Origin: Rhynchopus euleeides
Taxonomy: Eukaryota; Euglenozoa; Diplonemea; Diplonemida; Diplonemidae
Reading direction: 5' to 3'
Assembly (NCBI GenBank): GCA_963210315.1
Contig: OY723293.1
Location: 620,001-684,000, forward strand
DNA length: 64,000 nt
Within the stretch, counting starts at the first letter, position 1. Every line of letters begins with the position of its first letter. Positions 9,519 to 20,671 of this stretch are shown here, one piece after another. Both the position numbers and the translations under genes were made by a program. The notes under the pieces were generated by a model. The model searched no databases, was not told the origin of the DNA, and saw only the letters and a list, made by a program, of their open reading frames with translations.

Positions 9519-11897
9519 TCACTCCCTGCGAGCAAAGAGCTGCGCAATGCGTGCTGCGGGGAGTGCCGTGCGGTACACCCGCACCTCATCCATGTGCCCC
9601 ACGAACTTCGCGTTGCTCGCGAGCCACGCCACACCGCCCAGGCGCGTGTAGTAGCCCTTCTCGAACGCCCCGCGCACCCCGGAGATGTCCGCAGTCGCCA
9701 CGGCCTGCCCGTCCACGTAGTTTGTCGCGGTGTTGGTGGTGCGCGACACGACAGCCGCCACGTGGTGCCATGCCCCGTCGTCGATGGCAGGGCCACGTGA
9801 CCCGAAGGTGACCTTGCGCCCCCCCCGTTCCGTGCCGTACACAGCAGTGGTAAGGGACTTGCCGGGGCCGCCCGCCATCAGTGTCAGCCCCATGCTCGAC
9901 GGCTTCCCGGCGTTGGAGAAGGTCGGCATCCTGTACGTGGTGGGTGCTGTCACCTTCACCCACATGCACACGGTGATGTCGTCCAGCCCGAAGAGGAGGA
10001 AGTCCGGCATCGGGGCCATCTGCACCTTCAGGTGCCCGTTGTTCCACTTCTTCGGCGTGCCCGACAGCACCGCGCACTTGCCCGACACCCCGCGCGCCTC
10101 CCCCACAGACACCCCCGTCGGGTCGGCGTACGCCTGCACCCTCCTGGTCGAGTCGTACACGATGGTGGGGGACGACGGCGACGACCTGTCCGCCACCACA
10201 CCCGCCTCCTCGAAGGCGTAGTGCACAATCAGCTTCTCGTCCGACGCGGTCTTCGTCTCCACCCAGATTTCGACGACCGCGGCGTTCCCTGCCGCCCCCG
10301 TCGCCGTGTCTGCCACGGCATATGTGAAGGTGTCGAGCCCGACAAACCCTGCGTCCGGGCGGTACGTGAACCCACCGTCGCCGCGCAGCGCCAGCTTCCC
10401 GTGCGACGCTGTGGCCACCACCTGTGCCCTGTCCCTGCCGCTGACCACGCCCCGGTCATTCGCAAGCACGCCCGCGCGCCCCGCGACCTGCAGCGTCTCG
10501 CCCTGCGTCCCCACGTACACGTCCTTGAAGGCACCCGCCCGCCCCAGCAGGGGGAGCATCGCCTGCCCCGCACGCCGCCCGATCGTGGCCATCGACGCCC
10601 CGTCGTAGTGGTAGTAGTTGTACAGGTCCCCCGACACAATCCAGTCGGCGTGCGCGTCCTCTGTCGCCACCTTCGCCTGCGCAGCCCTGATGATATCCCC
10701 GCGCCGACCCTGGTTGTCGTTCCCCTGCACCACCACGACAGGCAGGTCCGCCACCCCCAGGTCCCGCCGCACAGACGCAATCAGCTCCACCAGCGCCGCC
10801 TCGTACCCGTTCGCGGTTGCGTCGGAGAATGCGTCGTTGTACCCCTGGAACCACACGAAACCCGACACAACGTGGTCGGCCGGCACGTCGTCCGCCAGGA
10901 ACTGCTTGAACCCTGCAATGGCCTGCTTGTACAGGTTGCCGCCCTTCCCGCGCGGGGCCCAGTGCTCCTCGTTTGCAATCTGGGTCCCCCCCTTCGCAGC
11001 CTTGAAGAGGTACACATCCTCCGCGAAGGTGTCTCCGAGCACGTGCCCAAACCCCAGCTCCGGGCCGAACGCATTCCCGTACTTCGGGGCGAGGCGGCCT
11101 GTTGCCGTGCGCACCCCGATGGTCGACTTGGCGAACACGTCGTCCCTGGTCTCCAGCAGCACCGGGTCAAAGATCCCGAGTTCGGCCGCCGACCCGTGCC
11201 CCACCATGTTCGATTGCCCCGCCATCAGGAACACGCGCGCACGGCCACCTGCCGGCGGGGTTGGTGGTGCTGGAGTCGGTGCCGGTGCGCGTGTGCGCGG
11301 TGCGCGTGTCGGTGCAGGTGCAGGCGCACCCCCCGCCTTCTTCGGAGCCAGCAGGTACTCGTATGTGTAGGCCTGGAAACCGGTGAACTTCGCAGAAGGG
11401 GTGTTGGCCACAACCAGGTACAGCTTCTCCCCTGCGGCAGCGCCCACCCGCACCGTCACAGCCGCCCCCGCCGTCGTGACCGGCAGCTTGTGGTACGTCC
11501 GCTTCCCCGTCTCCGTGTTGTGCACCACCGCCTGTGCCCGGAACTCCGAGTACGCCGGGTTACGTGTCGACGGCTTGATCCCGACCTCGTACGTGGTGGC
11601 CGCAGTCACGTTCACCTCGTACGCGTTGAACGCCCAGTCCCCGATCTTGTAGCGGTCCGGCACAGCCACCCACCCCGCACCTGCCCCGCGCACCCCGTAG
11701 AACTCCGCGATCTTGTTGTCCACCTCCGATTCAGGGAACCGCTTGTCCGCCCTCCTCTTCCGGTTCTTCTTGTCCATGCGCCGGAAGGACCCAGCCTCCG
11801 ATCTGCGGAAGGTCTCCTCGTAGTCCACGTCCCACGTACGATTTCCTTCGTTACTTCGCGAAAAGTTCACTGGCGGCCACCCCGAGGGCAAGCCCAC
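9519..11897 (-). CDS. SASA-type carbohydrate esterase with cadherin-like and LamG domains (5' end unresolved)
   Basis: The frame encodes 792 residues. Residues ~85-185 form a beta-rich domain, followed by a Pro/Ala/Thr linker. Residues ~220-452 match the SASA/carbohydrate-esterase-6 fold, with the nucleophile block MAGQSNM (Ser ~229), FVWFQGYND and YHYDG (His ~430). A cadherin-like/VCBS module follows (ANDRG ... GGFTYRPDAGFVGLDTFTY, ~465-548), then a LamG/concanavalin-like domain (~555-790; DGAWHHVAAVV, MDEVRVY). The family removes acetyl groups from sugars, and this domain string is typical of secreted enzymes of marine bacteria. The frame opens with GTG at 11897; the first ATG lies 40 codons in and no signal peptide is visible, so a 5' exon or the true start is missing or the gene is truncated. 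Bacterial origin by transfer is an inference. Confidence 0.75.
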   Translation of the reverse strand: MGLPSGWPPVNFSRSNEGNRTWDVDYEETFRRSEAGSFRRMDKKNRKRRADKRFPESEVDNKIAEFYGVRGAGAGWVAVPDRYKIGDWAFNAYEVNVTAATTYEVGIKPSTRNPAYSEFRAQAVVHNTETGKRTYHKLPVTTAGAAVTVRVGAAAGEKLYLVVANTPSAKFTGFQAYTYEYLLAPKKAGGAPAPAPTRAPRTRAPAPTPAPPTPPAGGRARVFLMAGQSNMVGHGSAAELGIFDPVLLETRDDVFAKSTIGVRTATGRLAPKYGNAFGPELGFGHVLGDTFAEDVYLFKAAKGGTQIANEEHWAPRGKGGNLYKQAIAGFKQFLADDVPADHVVSGFVWFQGYNDAFSDATANGYEAALVELIASVRRDLGVADLPVVVVQGNDNQGRRGDIIRAAQAKVATEDAHADWIVSGDLYNYYHYDGASMATIGRRAGQAMLPLLGRAGAFKDVYVGTQGETLQVAGRAGVLANDRGVVSGRDRAQVVATASHGKLALRGDGGFTYRPDAGFVGLDTFTYAVADTATGAAGNAAVVEIWVETKTASDEKLIVHYAFEEAGVVADRSSPSSPTIVYDSTRRVQAYADPTGVSVGEARGVSGKCAVLSGTPKKWNNGHLKVQMAPMPDFLLFGLDDITVCMWVKVTAPTTYRMPTFSNAGKPSSMGLTLMAGGPGKSLTTAVYGTERGGRKVTFGSRGPAIDDGAWHHVAAVVSRTTNTATNYVDGQAVATADISGVRGAFEKGYYTRLGGVAWLASNAKFVGHMDEVRVYRTALPAARIAQLFARRE

Positions 11898-12224
11898 GCC
11901 GCTGCCACGGACAAGCGGTGCTTCCGCACGCGCCTCTGTTGCCTTTCAGAAATCTGGCAGTCCAGTGGCTCGGCAGTGAAGATGAAAGCCAAGCTGCGCT
12001 CTCTATCATCAACGCTCCCACCTGGGCTTCGCCTCCTGTCCACGTGTATCAGACGCTCCACACCGAGAGTGGAAACTCTCGACACGGCGCAAACTCCAGG
12101 CCCGTGCGGTCGTTCGCACGAAAATAAGGGGAATAGAACACAAAGGGGAGGGAATGCCTGGGTCGGCTGATTAATGTCGGGCACCCGCCAGCGACGTGAG
12201 GTGAAAAGCAAAAGCGCGGCTGCT
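11898..12224. other. Intergenic spacer
   Basis: This is the spacer between the esterase and the receptor gene upstream of it on the minus strand. No start codon joined in frame to the esterase and no clean GTATG...AG pair was found that would supply its missing N-terminus. Confidence 0.5.
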
Positions 12225-14904
12225 TCACCGCGACTTCAGCTCCGACAGCGCATGCGCATAGAACGCGCTGTCCTTCTTGTCCTTCCAGTGTTGTTTAATC
12301 ATCAACAACTTCTGCCTGTCAGAGCTCAGCTCCTGCAGCAGCGGCAGGACAGGGTCGGCCTCCGACTTCTCCAACTCGTACATCCACTCCTCCGCGCACC
12401 CCTTGGCTTGGGTACCTGAGGCGTGGAACACGACACACGGCTTCCCGTCGATGTCGACAAACCCGATGGCCTCGCACGCGATGTACCCACGCGACGCCTC
12501 GCACAACACACCGTTGACAAGGAACGCCGCCCTGTCCGGGTAGCCCTCGGCCGCCGCAGCAAACTGCCGTGCGGCGGCCAGCGGCGCGCCGATCGCGACG
12601 AACGCCTTCACCGACTTCGTCCCGCAGTTGGCCACAACGCCCCGCCCGCTGCACGCCCCGAGCGCCACGAGCCCCGGGTGGTTCATGTCGTTGACCAGCT
12701 CGCGCAAGCGCAGGCCGACCGACGCGACACGCGTGCCGTGCGTCGCACACTGCGAAGTGGTGTTCGCGCCGACCACAAGCTCGTTCCCGCAGATGTACAG
12801 CACAGACACCCCCGTCACCGCCGTCGCCTGGCTTGCCGCGTCAAGCACCGCAGTGCACTCCGCCGCAACCGCGTCCGCGTCCTGTTTGGTTGTTGTGAAC
12901 GACGAGCACAGCAGCGACACCTTCTTCATGGTGGCCGCCATCCGCAGCTGCAGTGTCACCTTCCCCCCGTCCGCCACCTTGGCGGAGCTCGTGCGCGAAT
13001 GTGATGACGACTGCGAGCGCGACGAGCTGCTGCCACGCGACTGCGTGCCCTCGACGGTCGCTGACTCCCCATCGTCGATGTCGCTCTCCGCGAACAGCGA
13101 CTGCGGCATGTAGGCCTTGTACTCGCGGATGCGCTGCACGATCAACAGAAACGCCTTCTGGATCGCGTTCGGGTTCTTCAGCTTCTGGAGGTACTCCACC
13201 TTTTCGAAGTCCATCACGGCGATCGCCGTGGCGCACCGCTCGGCGATCACGTTGTTGTTGAACTGCTTCACGTACATGTCCTGCGACCGGCGGGCCTTGT
13301 AGACAGCACCCCCCGCGACCGCCAGCAGCACCACCGCCCCGACCGCAATCAGCACGATCTGCCACGTCTCCAGCGACGTGCTGGAGGAGGTCAGGATCTG
13401 CAGGGATTGCTGGAGGGGCGGCTTGTTCAGGCTCTTCCGGTACAGCGGCAGCAGCACGTCGCGCCCGCCCTTCTTGTCGACCACCGCGGCCCACGCGTCC
13501 GCGAGCGCCTGTGGCGCCTCGTCGACCGTGATGTTCCCGCGCATCGCCTTGTCCACCACGCGCCCCGCCTCGGTGATGAAGTCCGCCGCCCCTGGGATCC
13601 GCAGGTCGATCACCACGTTCTCGTTGTTCAGGATCTCGCGCGTGGTGGACAGGAAGCTCCCCACCAGCCACGACGGCAGCTTCGACTCCCAGAGCTGCGG
13701 CAGCAGCTGCGACGTCCTCCAAGGCTCCATTCCGTCGTCTGCGACCACGTTTTCTGCAGAGTGCTCCGGCCGGTTGCAGAACGAGAAGAAGTCGTACATC
13801 GCACGTGCGTTCCGGCTGTGGTTCGCCACCGTCGCGATGAACCCGCCGTACGCCGCAAACGGCGCCGAGTTGACCAGCCGCCCCTCTGCGTCGCGCGTCT
13901 TCGCGTACGGGCACACGGCTTCCGTGCACTCCGTCAGCGTTCCGCGTTCGTTCACCTCGGTCGACCCGGGGAATACGGTGTGCGACATCCGGGTCAGCGC
14001 GTACGTCTGGTAGCCGTGCGCCTTCGTCATGACGTTGCTCGACCAGAACGAGTAGAAGGCGCACGTCCCGTTCTGGAACATCCACCCCGCGTGAGTGTAC
14101 CGGTTCGCATCATCCCGCCCGTCGCACCGGTTCCGCACGGGGTCCGACCCCTCCTGGTACAGCCGCATCAGCAGCCGAAACCCCTTCTTCCACGCGCTAG
14201 TCTTGCTCATCGCCTCCAGCGTCTCCGGGTCGAAGAACGCCCCCTCGTCAGACCCTTTGCTCTGCAGGTACGGCGCCACAACGTTCATCAGCATGTCCCC
14301 CCATGACGTAGTGCACCGTCCCGTCTTCCGTCGGGCCCCAGCAGTTGCACCATCCCGAGTCCGGCACCCCGTCCCCGTTCAGGTCCTGCCCGTTCAGCTC
14401 CACCGCCTTCTCCACAAGCTCCTCCACCGTCAGCGGCGCCGTCGTCTTGTCCTTCCGGTACACGAGCACCAGCGCGTCACCGTCGAACGGCAGCCCGAAC
14501 ACTCGCTTGTTGAACCCGACGTTGTTCCGCCGGATGAACGGAACAACGTCCGGCCAGTCCAGCTGCACGTCATCCTCCACAAAATTCGTCAGGTCCGCGA
14601 GGTACCCTTTGTTCGCGAATTCCGGCATCACCGTCGAGGTGTGCAAGTACCCGTCGTGCCCGATCCCCGTCTCCCCCTCCGCTTCCAGCGTCTTCAGAAC
14701 TGTCGAGAACTGCTCCGGCTTCGTGAACACCACCTCCCCACCCGTCGCCTCCCGCCACTTGGGCACAAGCGCCTCAAAGGAGCGCCGCATGGAACGCGTC
14801 CCGATCACGCGCAGCTGCACTCCGCTGTACTGCTTCGCCGCGCACATCGTTGCAGCATGCAGCACAACCGCTGCGGCGAGCCCGGCGGCCCTCATCAGCC
14901 CCAT
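12225..14904 (-). CDS. Receptor-like protein: solute-binding domain, one TM, degenerate nucleotidyl-cyclase domain (frame broken at a G run)
   Basis: The ATG at 14904 opens a signal peptide (MGLMRAAGLAAAVVLHAATM) and a bacterial family-1 extracellular solute-binding domain (sugar ABC-type: LVPKWREATGG, GLPFDGDALVLVYRKD, W-M-NGTCAFY, ATVANHSRNA). A transmembrane helix lies near 13296-13361 (VLIAVGAVVLLAVAGGAVY). A cytosolic linker follows (FNNNVIAERCATAIAVMDFE ... AYMPQSLF). The last ~200 residues align by pattern to a class III cyclase (GNELVVGANTT, HGTRVASVGLRLRELV, GxVxxNCGTKSVKAFVAIGAPLAAAxxF). The metal-binding Asp positions are absent (VSLLCSSFTTTK where F-x-D-I is expected), so catalysis is unlikely. 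The frame shifts by one base at the six-C run 14297-14302 (six G on the coding strand); both sides are otherwise open, so a sequencing indel or a recent pseudogene are both possible. Confidence 0.75.
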
Positions 14905-15539
14905 CCTCGCCGCTCAGCACTCGCTCCCTTGTCCGGACACCTGCTGTGCACTTCTCCGGCAAGCACGCCTGCGGTGGTGCGCTCCGGCTATGTTGTGTTG
15001 TGATGTGCTGTGTTGTGTTGTGCTGTGCTGCCGCATCTGGCCGGTGGCAAATCACAAATGCTGAAAACTCTTCGCAGCCTCCAACCTCAGGTGGTGAGGT
15101 TGGCCGGGGGAAGGGAGGGGGTGCGGGTGAGCCCATGGCTGTGGGGATTGCTGCTGCCGACCCCCAAGTCGCCAACCAACTAACCAACACGGCAGTGCTG
15201 ATGCGACACGGAACCACAATCTGACACAGACGACAGGGAGGAGCAGAGAGGACCGTCGCTGGTTTCTGGTGACCACCGCTACCCTATTTGAGCGTCGGAA
15301 ACCGTGTTTCCGGGGACCGCCACTGCTCGCAGTGGGCTCAAATGTCCAAAAACGACCCATTCTGGACCCCCCCCCCCCAAAAAAAAAAACTGCGAGCACC
15401 TCCCCAAAACTTCGAGGGGGTGGTGTAGGAAGCTAGCAGCTCCGCGATGGGCGAATATGCCTGCTCCATCTCCAGCAACTCCTTCTCCAGCTGTATCCAC
15501 GAACGAGTGGATTTTCTGAGAATTCACTACCTCAGTTCC
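14905..15539. other. Intergenic spacer with TG-rich microsatellite
   Basis: TGTTGTG/TGCTG repeats occupy about 14990-15035, upstream of the receptor gene. A C9-A9 tract lies near 15367-15388. No gene is supported. Confidence 0.6.
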
Positions 15540-15549
15540 CGCTACCGAA

Positions 15550-17135
15550 ATATATAAACGGCCGTTTTCATGTTTTGTTGGCGAAAAAAACGGCCGTTTT
15601 TTTCCCCCTCCTATTTTCCTTTGGAGATTCGCCTCTTGCTTACCGTACCGAGCTGAGGAAACACACTTGACAACTCCCCTGTTGCCTACATATGACATTG
15701 GGCACTGCGATTCTCTTTCGACTGCACAAAGAAAAATGGCCTCCGCCCTGCCTGTCACTCGACAAGCAGCAGACACCCGGGAGCAGAGAGGAGTGTAGCA
15801 GCCCCCCGGGTTGTCCCAGAAATCCAACACACCCTCGGAACGTGGTGGCCTTGTCGTAGATCACCCAGGCCCTGCTCGTGACCTCCCCGAAACAGAGGGG
15901 AGGTGGCACCGGAGTTCTGACACCCCTACGACTCATGCGGCCGTACGCGCTCGGGCACAGACGGCGGACCGCAAACCAGAAGGACTTCCCTGACTCCGTG
16001 CCGTCCCACCTTCTGCGCATGCGGTCGCCAGACCAGGCCAGCTCCCCTGCCAGGGGCACTGGGGGGCCGCACTTCCCCACCTCAGACACTTTCTCGATGA
16101 CATTCTCAATGTCGGTGTGCACTGCGTCGACAGGGGCACGCCGTTGGGCGCACCCAGCTGCACGTCGCAGTACTTCTGGAGCAGCGATGCGAGGGGTGCC
16201 GTCAGGCGGACGGCGGCCTGCAGGTGGGACTCGAGCCCAGCGATTGCGTGGGCATCTCTGCCAACCGCAGAAGCGCTGCACACGTAGCAGGGCCGCTGTC
16301 CTGCAGCTCACGGGCCAGGAAGATTGTATAAATGCCCGGGGACGTGGTGCAAGGTGCAGATCCACTCAAGCGGTGCAATGAGCGTGTGTCGGAGAGAAGC
16401 GGGATCGCACGGCTAGTGGTGCCGTCTTGCTCGCCTGCTTCTCCCTCTCAGCTGCATCAGAGATGTGGCACAGCACATCCTCCAGCGCCAGTGCGGTCGT
16501 GAACCCATCCAGCTGGTGCTGCATATTGCCCGGGATGATCGCCCATGCCTTCGGGAAGAAATCAGCGAAGGCGGTGTCCTTCTCATCCGGGGTGCTGTCG
16601 CCGAGATCAAGGGAAAGCTCTGTCGCAAGAGCACTGATGCCAGTGAGCGACACCCACCTCTGCCTGCACGGTCATCCACGACACACGTGCCTAGATTGGC
16701 CGCAACCAGGTTCAGCCCCTCCTCGGGACACACTTGACAGCATCATGCACCAGGCCAGCCGGTGATCCGGTGAACAACGCACCCCGGGCGATCCAAAATT
16801 GCAAGCCTGCCACTGAGGGTATCGCACTCCAACAGCACCAGCTGTTTCCCTGGCTCTGCGCTTTCAACACTGCGTTCTTCTTCTTGATGTGGCGCGGTCC
16901 GTCAAAGTGGTCCACGAAGTCTGAGCTCTTCGCATCATACTTGAAGGCGCGCTCACATTACTTGCTGCAGGGTATCCCTTGCCGTGGAGGCACTCCTGGT
17001 GGTGGGATCTCGCCCTGCTGACCCACGCCCCATACAAAATTCCCAGGTAAAAAAACGGCCGTTTTTTAAAATGCCGAAAAGCGGCGGCCGTTTTTGTCAG
17101 TCCACAAAATACAAGGGGTTTTTTAAAACAGCCGT
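15550..17135 (-). mobile_element. Decayed transposon-like unit with AACGGCCGTT repeats
   Basis: The palindrome AAACGGCCGTTT or its core occurs twice on the left (about 15558 and 15587) and twice on the right (about 17046 and 17085), and is not scattered elsewhere in the window. Between them the minus strand has several coding-like pieces in different frames (15640-16365, 15933-16283, 16366-16653, 16712-16915) that look like one degraded protein. I cannot name the protein. Clean terminal repeats and target duplications were not found. The layout parallels the two hAT elements that follow. Confidence 0.4.
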
Positions 17136-17650
17136 TACAAAACCATGCGGGGTAAAAAAAATTCTGGCAAAATCGAGGGTCTAGAATTTTTTTTCGCCAC
17201 CGGAAAAACCAGATTTTGGTGTCAGGATACAGCCTGGTCGTGTGCGTAAAAAAAATAGGAAAAAACGGGGAAAAAACGGAATAAATCGACACCCCCCAGA
17301 AAGAGAGAATAAGAAAATAGGACGAATTACACACGCACTCACAGGGCTAGGAATAATGTGTGTGTGTGCACGCGTCACGTGCCGTGTCGGTTGTGTGTGG
17401 CTGTGAGCATGCATTGCAGCAGTCCGACAGCCTCATAGCAGTCCACCTCACACTCTGCAGACAACTATCTGCCAACAGGCGTGTGGACCGCAGGGGGCGA
17501 AGCGTGGCTAGTAGAGGCAGGCATCCTCACGAGACACGCCACGTGAGGGTTTGTCTTGCTTCGACGAACAGCACCACGACGTGATATGGCAAGAAGTGCT
17601 CAAAAAAAGTGATCCCGTGTCAAAAGCGGATGATGCCTCCTGCACGGTGG

Positions 17651-18025
17651 CCTGGTCAGACCCTGACCAGGTCATTTTCACCCATTTTAACCGGGGGAAC
17701 ATGTTGAGTGGCCAAGCAGGGGGAACAATTCGCATATTCCGGACTCTCTCCGGCCGTTGTGGAAAGTATGAGTCAAAAGGGTTCAACCAACCCCGAGTCG
17801 ACAAAGAAATCGAAGCTCGAAGCGGGCCAATTTTGACCATTTTCCCCTTGTGCCCAACATGATTCAAGCTTCGATTTCTTTGTCGACTCGGGGTTGGTTG
17901 AACCCTTTTGACTCATACTTTCCACAACGGCCGGAGAGAGTCCGGAATATGCGAATTGTTCCCCCTGCTTGGCCACTCGACATGTTCCCCCGGAAATGGG
18001 TGAAAATGACCTGGTCATGACCAGG
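17651..18025. repeat. Foldback (hairpin) element, arms ~165 bp
   Basis: Arms 17651-17817 and 17867-18025 are inverted copies with few mismatches and a loop of about 49 bp. Shared words include AGTATGAGTCAAAAGGGTTC, CCGAGTCGACAAAGAAATCG and GGCCAAGCAGGGGGAACA. The outer ends carry GGTCATGACC-type palindromes (18014-18023 and 18034-18043). Short ORFs here are the two arms read in opposite directions. It directly abuts the left end of the hAT element at 18044. From 17136 to 17650 no gene is seen. Confidence 0.85.
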
Positions 18026-18055
18026 TATGACATGGTCATGACCCAGTGTAGGCAG

Positions 18056-18117
18056 GCCCTGTATTAAACTGTATTAAACACGTTTGTATTAAACTGTATT
18101 AAACTGTATTAAACTCG
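18056..18117 (+). repeat. Left subterminal TGTATTAAAC repeats
   Basis: Five direct copies of TGTATTAAAC or a close variant sit just inside the left terminus of the hAT element. Subterminal repeats of this kind are the usual transposase-binding sites in hAT elements (family knowledge). Confidence 0.75.
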
Positions 18118-18219
18118 GCGCTTTTCGAGTTTAGTACAAGGTACGTTTGTCACTGCAGGTACGGCACCACACAGACCCCCACACAGGAGGATTATCCATC
18201 CATAAAAAAATAAAAAAAA

Positions 18220-20189
18220 ATGTCGGGGGGACGTCCTGCCTGCTGGAGCCACGGTGAGTTCACCGATGCGACGAAGTGCAAGCACTGTGGCTTGCGCGCC
18301 TCGGGGAAGTCCGCATCGCGGCTCAAGAGCCACCTGCGGGGCTGCGAGAAGGCCCCCGAGGCCGTGAAGCAGAAGGCCACGGACGCCCCCACCACCACCC
18401 CGAAGAGGAAGGCCCCGGGGACTGACGGCCCAGCACCGGCGAAGCGGATGGCGCTCGGTGTTCCCCTGCCCTCAGCCAGCGAGAGGGCAATGATCGACAT
18501 CGCCTGGTGTCGGTTCATCTTCAGCACGGCATCCGCCTTCCGTGTTGTAGAGAACCCCTACTTCCAGGCGGCGATCGAGGCAACACGACCAGGCCTCAAG
18601 TTGTCCCTCAACAGGCGCAACGTGGGCGGGTCCTTCCTCGACAAGGTGTACGAAGAGGTGACGCGCCCCATCCGCCCCATGCTCCAGAAGAGCAAAAGGA
18701 TCACGCTGCTGCTGGACGGCTGGACAACGGAGAGGCAGGAGAAGGTGGTGACGGTGTGTGTAAAATCCAAGCAGACGTACTACATCCTCTACACCGCCGT
18801 ACTCGACGAGAAGACGCACGATGCGGGAGAGCTGCTGGGGCACATGAAGACTGTGTGCACCGACTTTGCGATCGAGAAGAAGGTTTCCTGCATCGTCGCA
18901 GATGGCGACTCGACGGTGCAGAGTGCCTCCAAGCAGATGTGCAAGTACCTGGAGGAGGAAGTTGAGGGGAACCCCTACCACCCCAAAAGGGTCATCTGTG
19001 GGGCGCACCTGATGTCAAGGTGCACGAACGACCTCCTTGGGACAAGGAGGGAGAACCACAAGGACACGGGGAACGAATTCCACCCCGTGTTCAAGTTGTG
19101 CACGGCCACGGTGGCCTCGATCCGCAACGTCGAGGCGATTGGGAAGCGCTACGCCGAGTTGCAGGTGGCAGCGGGGTGCACCAGCAAGAAGCCCCCGACA
19201 CCCTGCGTCACCCGCTGGACGACGATCGGTGCTGCCTTCGCCGAATTCATCAAGCACAAGAGCGCCCTCTTGGTGATCTTCGACGAATACAAGACGAGTC
19301 TCCCCCACCTCGGTGAACTCCTCGAAAAGTGGGACTTGTTCGTGCTCGTCGCGTCGCTTGTCGATACTGCAACTGCGTGCGTCAACGTCCTCCAGGCAGA
19401 TGATGGTGTGGCTGCGTACATCATCCCGTGCCTGTCTACGCTTGTCAAAAAGGGTGAGGACGTGATGAAGGACATGAAAGCAGCGGAGAAGACGAAGATG
19501 AAAGAGGTGGTCAAGAAGTGGAAAGCACGGTATGGAACAATGATCACCGCCCAAACCCACACATATTCCACATCCACAGGCTGCAAAAAGCGGAAGACTT
19601 CGACTACATGGTAGCAGCGACATATTTGACGCCGATCTTCCATGTGGAGGGGGACATGCGCAAGGGGGTGACTCAGGCCTACAAGGTCTCGGCGACGCTG
19701 CAGAAGAAGACCTCCAAGTACCTGAAGGACCTTCATGGGGCTGAGGCGGGGTCCGTCGTGCTGTCTTTCGCAGCAAAGACCGGTGTCTTCGATGACGAGG
19801 ACCTTTGGGCTGGTGTTGGGACAGAGAGTTCGTCGGACTTCTGGGACAAGGCCGCGTTCTTGGCATCGGAAATTGCCACAGCCCAGGCAGTTTCCCGCTC
19901 GGCCGCCACCCTCACGGGCTACCCCTCCTCGACCGCGATGGTCGAGAGGACCTTCAGCCACATGAAGTGGCAAAGTGAAGGGCGCCGCAATCGGCTTGTG
20001 GCTGAAAAAATCCACAAGCTGACTTGCGTGCACAGGGCCCTCATGGTCGAGGGAGACGCAAGCGCCGCTTGGTGGTCGCCAGAAGAGGTGGAGGCCGATG
20101 AAAAAAAGAAACAGCAAGAGAAGAAGAAGGATGCAGAGAAGGAGGGCGGAGAAGCAACGGGATCCGTCCCGACTACCATTGTCCTGTAG
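18220..20189 (+). pseudogene. hAT transposase with BED finger, one frameshift
   Basis: The ATG at 18220 opens a protein with an N-terminal BED-type finger (CKHC ... LKSHLRGC). RNase H-like core motifs follow (LLLDGWTT, VSCIVADGDST, ICGAHLMSR, PPTPCVTRW). The frame breaks near 19560-19575, where a +/-1 shift moves into the frame ending at 20189. That second part holds the C-terminal hAT dimerisation region (TGYPSSTAMVERTFSHMK, RRNRLVAEKIHKL) and a Lys/Glu-rich tail. Apart from the one shift the protein is complete (about 650 residues), so the copy is young or the shift is a sequence error. It lies between the terminal repeats of its element and is plus-strand, opposite to all host genes. Confidence 0.85.
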
Positions 20190-20579
20190 ATGATCGGCGC
20201 CGCATGCCGTGCGCCCCCTTTTTTTTTCTCCCCGCACCGCTGGAGGAAGAGGAGAACTATTTCCTCCTCAACTAGCAACCCCCTGTTTCCCCTCCCCCTC
20301 CCCAGGGCTGCCCCTGTGAATGCTCTATCTACCTAGCCCAGCCCTCTTTGCCGCCAGCACAGTGCCCCTCAGCAGCTCAACCCCGGCCAGTGCGCGGTTT
20401 GTTTGCCCTAGAACGTTGTTTTTTTGTGTGTGTTCAGAGCCCGGAGAAGCAAAAATAGAACCTGCTGCGCTAGCCCCACCAAGCAGCCACAGTACGACAG
20501 GACGCGCGCAGGCACCGGGCCCCCTCTCCAAAGAAGCGACACCCCCTCTGCCCCCTTGACCTGCATACAAGGGTACTAT

Positions 20580-20640
20580 AGTGTACTAAACCTGTATTAA
20601 ACTGTCTTAAACTGTATTAAACTGTATTAAACAGGATGCA
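20580..20640 (+). repeat. Right subterminal TGTATTAAAC repeats
   Basis: Copies of TGTATTAAAC (and variants TGTACTAAAC, TGTCTTAAAC) in the same orientation as those at the left end; they close the hAT element on the right. Confidence 0.75.
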
Positions 20641-20671
20641 GATTTTGGGGACCTGTATTATACCTACACTG

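Larger units (their letters stand above)
18044..20671 (+). mobile_element. hAT transposon (first copy)
   Basis: A transposase (18220-20189) lies between TGTATTAAAC clusters at both ends. The outer ends carry a matching 9-bp inverted terminal word, CAGTGTAGG at 18044-18052 and CCTACACTG at 20663-20671; hAT ends often begin CAG-T/G-G. The 8-bp target duplication expected for hAT is not evident: the left flank is TCATGACC and the right flank is a C run, so the exact ends are tentative. Confidence 0.6.

Noticed and set aside
10032-12170. A 712-codon plus-strand ORF
   Set aside because: Antisense shadow of the SASA esterase, with Arg/His/Pro-biased composition.
14297-14302. Splitting the receptor gene into two separate genes
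   Set aside because: The two frames continue one solute-binding domain across the run, and the second piece lacks a signal peptide of its own.
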